Source: a bacterium
Lineage (GTDB): Bacteria; Planctomycetota; JACOTG01; JAUIME01
Assembly (NCBI GenBank): GCA_030433195.1
Contig: JAUIME010000166.1
Location: forward strand, 1-8,986
Direction: 5' to 3'
DNA: 8,986 nt
Of this stretch, positions 7,188 to 8,986 are shown piece by piece (within the stretch, counting starts at the first letter, position 1; every line of letters starts with the position of its first letter). The translations under genes were made by a program, and so were the position numbers. The notes below the pieces were generated by a model. It was not told the origin of the DNA. It was given only the letters and a program-made list of their open reading frames with translations, and made no database searches.

Positions 7188-7754
7188 TCAGGAGCGTCGA
7201 GGCGGGAAGTTCTCGAGCATGGCTTTCACGGCCTCGTCGATCGCGGCTTCGCTCTCCTCGGGCGTCGGACTCTTGTCGAGCACGCGCGTAGCGGTACCGC
7301 GCCAGATCAGGTGGCCGGTGGATTCTTCGATGACGTCAAGGACGAGCGTTCCCTCGTCGTACTCGCGGATCTCGGTGTCGCGGATCGGAACGCCGTAGCC
7401 ATAGCGGCCGCCATGGATCCCGTACGCATACGACCAATCGCGAACCTCGAGACGTTCGTCGACCTTGCAATGCGACGCGACGCGGAAGTCGGGCGTCGAA
7501 TCCGACTTCACGAATCCGCGCGCCGTGAGCTGCGCCTCGACCGACCGACGGATGCGGCGCTCGACCAGATCGTTGTCGTGCATCGCGTTCGAACCGTCGG
7601 ATCCACGGGACGTCGACGGCTCGGCCCAACCGAACGTCTCGAGTCGAGTGAAGTCCGCTTCGCGATCGTAGTCGTAATGCGTACGCAGCGAACTACACCC
7701 TGCGAGCGCCATGACGGTGAGCCCGGCGAACAGGACCCCGATTCGGATTCTCAT
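7188..7754 (-). CDS. DUF4136 family outer-membrane-type lipoprotein
   Basis: A 188-residue predicted lipoprotein, probably anchored to a membrane facing the periplasm; molecular role unknown. Residues 1-19 form a lipoprotein signal with lipobox L-A-G-C20 followed by Ser-Ser, where cleavage and lipidation would occur. The mature part shows the DUF4136 pattern: YDYDREADFTRLETFGW (27-43), a helix LVERRIRRSVEAQLTARGF (63-81), T-P-D-F with a following strand (87-92), and GTLVLDVIEESTGHLIWRG (135-153), ending in a helix. A Tyr/Gly-rich segment (109-121) sits in the middle. The ATG at 7754 is chosen because GGAGG (7759-7763) stands 4 nt before it and it yields a clean signal; a longer in-frame start at 7787 would put an odd extension before it. 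It is 57 nt downstream of the DUF1801 gene and 49 nt upstream of the TMEM175 gene. Confidence 0.87.
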   Translation of the reverse strand: MRIRIGVLFAGLTVMALAGCSSLRTHYDYDREADFTRLETFGWAEPSTSRGSDGSNAMHDNDLVERRIRRSVEAQLTARGFVKSDSTPDFRVASHCKVDERLEVRDWSYAYGIHGGRYGYGVPIRDTEIREYDEGTLVLDVIEESTGHLIWRGTATRVLDKSPTPEESEAAIDEAVKAMLENFPPRRS

Positions 7755-7758
7755 CACT

Positions 7759-7763
7759 CCTCC
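7759..7763 (-). promoter_or_regulatory. GGAGG ribosome binding site of the DUF4136 gene
   Basis: GGAGG on the minus strand lies 4 nt before the ATG at 7754. It decides this start over the in-frame upstream codon at 7787, consistent with the lipoprotein signal beginning at once. Confidence 0.7.
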
Positions 7764-7811
7764 AAGCTCTCGTGGACACCGGGCCATTGGAACATCATCC
7801 CCCGTGAAACG

Positions 7812-8228
7812 TCAGGAACGGTCCATGCGTTCGATCGAGACGCGGACGAGTCGCTCGACGACGGACGCATCGACCGTGTCGGCGGTCGCGAAGTCGATCC
7901 GCTTGGCGTGCTTTCCCTTGCCCGCGAGCGTGTGCTCGGGCACGTCGTCCGGCTCGATCCGATGCACGTAGAACATACAACGTCCCGCCGCCGGCTGGAT
8001 GCCGCAGACGACACGAGAAGGCCCGTCGAGCGAGTAGAGGACGAGTCGTACCTTGCTGCCGCCCGAGACGTTCTCGTCGAGATCGGGCGCGGTCGCGAGG
8101 ACGACCTCGCGCAAGCGCCAGGCCGCCTCCGCGACGGCCGCCTCGGCCGATTCGAAAACGTCTGCGAAAGCGCTCGTGTCGGCGGCCTTCGCGGCCCTCG
8201 TCTTCGTCTTCTTTCGTTGGGCGCTCAC
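7812..8228 (-). CDS. DUF1801 (YdhG-like) domain protein
   Basis: A 138-residue soluble protein of the DUF1801/YdhG-like family, a small alpha-beta fold often found beside ArsR and SRPBCC genes; biochemical role not established. A basic Lys/Ala-rich N-terminus (1-18) is followed by a helix (21-47) and A-P-D-L-D-E-N (47-53), the family's entry motif. Strands cover KVRLVLYSLDGPSRVVCGIQ (59-78) and C-M-F-Y-V-H-R (84-90). Near the end LAGKGKHAKRIDF (101-113) matches the conserved L-x-G-x-G-K-x-x-R segment, before a C-terminal helix. The start is GTG at 8228, preceded by GAGGAGG (8236-8242) with a 7-nt gap; a longer reading from 8345 is Pro/Arg-rich, overlaps the upstream gene and is unlikely. It is 46 nt downstream of the SRPBCC gene and probably in the same operon. 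Confidence 0.83.
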   Translation of the reverse strand: MSAQRKKTKTRAAKAADTSAFADVFESAEAAVAEAAWRLREVVLATAPDLDENVSGGSKVRLVLYSLDGPSRVVCGIQPAAGRCMFYVHRIEPDDVPEHTLAGKGKHAKRIDFATADTVDASVVERLVRVSIERMDRS

Positions 8229-8235
8229 GCTCGTG

Positions 8236-8242
8236 CCTCCTC
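8236..8242 (-). promoter_or_regulatory. GAGGAGG ribosome binding site setting the GTG start of the DUF1801 gene
   Basis: GAGGAGG on the minus strand lies 7 nt before the GTG at 8228. It rules against the longer reading that begins at 8345 inside the SRPBCC gene. Confidence 0.75.
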
Positions 8243-8274
8243 GTCCGGGTGGAGTCGGCGAGAGCGGCGCGGGC

Positions 8275-8745
8275 TCAGGCCGACGGCTGTCGGGCGGCCA
8301 GGTGACGGTCGAGCTTGTCGAACGAATCGGTGGTGCCGCCGGCAATGATCTTGCCTGAATCCGGCACCGGGGGCAAGCCGATCTGCGTGAGCTTCAGGCG
8401 TGTGCCACCGTCTTCCTCCGTGAACTCGATGGTCGTTTCCGACTCGAAGGCATACGGAGCTCCGGCGCCGACCGACGTCTTGGTGACGATCTTCTCGGGG
8501 ACCACGAGCTCGGTATACGTGCCCTCGTACGCCATCGTGATGCCGTTCTTCAGGTGCATCACGTAGCGGAACTCGCCGCCGGGACGCGCGTCGCAAGAGC
8601 ACTCGACTCGCTCGGTATCACGGCACCCCCACCAGAGCTCGATCTGCTCGGGGTCGGTCCAGGCTTCGAAGACGGCACTGCGCGGATAGGCGAAGAACCG
8701 GGTCATCTCGAGGCGATCGTCGGAGATCACGACATCGCTTTTCAT
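8275..8745 (-). CDS. SRPBCC / AHSA1-like domain protein
   Basis: A 156-residue single-domain protein of the START/Bet v1-like SRPBCC superfamily, AHSA1 (Aha1 C-terminal-like) group. These have a hydrophobic ligand cavity; those paired with ArsR regulators have no agreed substrate. The family pattern is clear: F-A-Y-P-R-S-A-V-F-E-A-W-T-D-P (18-32), E-Q-I-E-L-W-W-G (33-40), then strands around R-P-G-G-E-F-R-Y-V-M-H and Y-E-G-T-Y-T-E-L-V-V-P-E-K-I-V. T-T-I-E-F-T-E-E-D-G-G-T-R-L-K-L-T follows, with the long C-terminal helix S-F-D-K-L-D-R-H-L at the end. Length is typical. The ATG at 8745 has AGGAG (8753-8757) with a 7-nt gap. Its start overlaps the stop of the ArsR gene as ATGA, implying translational coupling. 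The regulator probably controls this gene, but no operator is visible because the operon's promoter is beyond the window. Confidence 0.9.
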   Translation of the reverse strand: MKSDVVISDDRLEMTRFFAYPRSAVFEAWTDPEQIELWWGCRDTERVECSCDARPGGEFRYVMHLKNGITMAYEGTYTELVVPEKIVTKTSVGAGAPYAFESETTIEFTEEDGGTRLKLTQIGLPPVPDSGKIIAGGTTDSFDKLDRHLAARQPSA

Positions 8746-8986
8746 GGGGTCTCTCCTCTCGGTGGGTTCGGGTCAGGGTCGGGACGGGCTTCGTCGCGGG
8801 GCGTGCCGTGGCGCTCGGCCAACAGGCGATCGAGAGCGTCGAAGTTCGCGTCCCACGCGCGGGCGTACTCCTCGATCCACGCTCTCGCTTCGGCGAGCTT
8901 CTGCGGATTCGCGCGCAGACGGTGCACTCGCCCGTCGCGATGCCGCGTCAGCAGCCCGGCACGTTCGAGCACGCGAAGGTGCTTCG
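8742..8986 (-). CDS. ArsR-family transcriptional regulator (C-terminal part; 5' end outside window)
   Basis: Eighty C-terminal residues of a helix-turn-helix repressor-type protein are visible; the start lies beyond the right edge. The sequence enters in the recognition helix (K-H-L-R-V-L-E-R-A-G-L-L) and continues through the winged beta-hairpin (T-R-H-R-D-G-R-V-H-R-L-R-A-N). A C-terminal helix (EARAWIEEYARAWDANFDAL) and a Pro/Asp-rich tail follow. This matches the ArsR/SmtB group usually paired with AHSA1-like proteins, in which a metal-binding Cys motif is often lacking; no Cys is seen in the visible part. Its stop overlaps the next gene's ATG by four bases, so the two are translationally coupled and probably form an autoregulated unit. 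What it senses cannot be inferred. Confidence 0.85.
   Translation of the reverse strand, partial: KHLRVLERAGLLTRHRDGRVHRLRANPQKLAEARAWIEEYARAWDANFDALDRLLAERHGTPRDEARPDPDPNPPRGETP

Noticed and set aside
6215..7291. A 358-codon plus-strand frame opposite the TMEM175 gene
   Set aside because: Highly charged Glu/Arg/His-rich translation, antisense to a clear six-helix channel gene.
7128..8348. A 406-codon plus-strand frame opposite the DUF4136 and DUF1801 genes
   Set aside because: It covers two genes with good ribosome binding sites and family motifs; the translation is Arg/Asp-rich without recognisable structure.

Overview
The window is GC-rich, densely coding bacterial DNA of chromosomal character, with seven complete genes and two that run off the edges. 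I see no transposase, integrase, phage gene, tRNA, rRNA or CRISPR array. Several features suggest a planctomycete-like or similar GC-rich environmental bacterium: a DUF1570 (peptidase MA-like) protein with TPRs and a beta-sandwich tail, a secreted NHL-propeller protein with a C-terminal module of the kind I associate with planctomycete exported proteins, DUF2270, and frequent GTG/TTG starts. This assignment is inference from families, not from a marker gene.

Left part (1-2710): a large minus-strand gene for an exported DUF1570 metallopeptidase-like protein with TPRs. Its reading frame breaks near position 708; the rest of the protein (more TPR-like helices and a DUF1080/LamG-like domain) continues in another frame to the window edge. 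A 146-bp divergent spacer separates it from a plus-strand gene for a four-helix DUF2270 membrane protein (about 2711/2735-3550). That gene meets a DinB-like gene (minus, 3547-4062) tail to tail, with both stop codons packed into one CTAG.

Middle (4063-6454): a 12-bp GC-rich hairpin lies between the DinB-like gene and a minus-strand gene for a secreted 720-residue protein. That protein has an N-terminal part carrying a zincin-like but altered HEFWEVH motif, an NHL-type beta-propeller, and a C-terminal beta-rich module.

Right part (6455-8986): a tightly packed minus-strand run in transcription order: an ArsR-family regulator (5' end outside the window), an SRPBCC/AHSA1 protein (ATGA overlap), a DUF1801 protein, a DUF4136 lipoprotein and a TMEM175-type potassium channel. 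The first three form a recognised kind of regulator/small-domain cassette. The lipoprotein and channel have separate ribosome binding sites and 49-57 nt gaps, so they may be read through from the same transcript.

The points most worth a second look are the frame break in the DUF1570 gene, the altered zincin-like motif in the NHL protein, and the hairpin without a U tract. I did not find convincing evidence for a wholly new multi-gene system.
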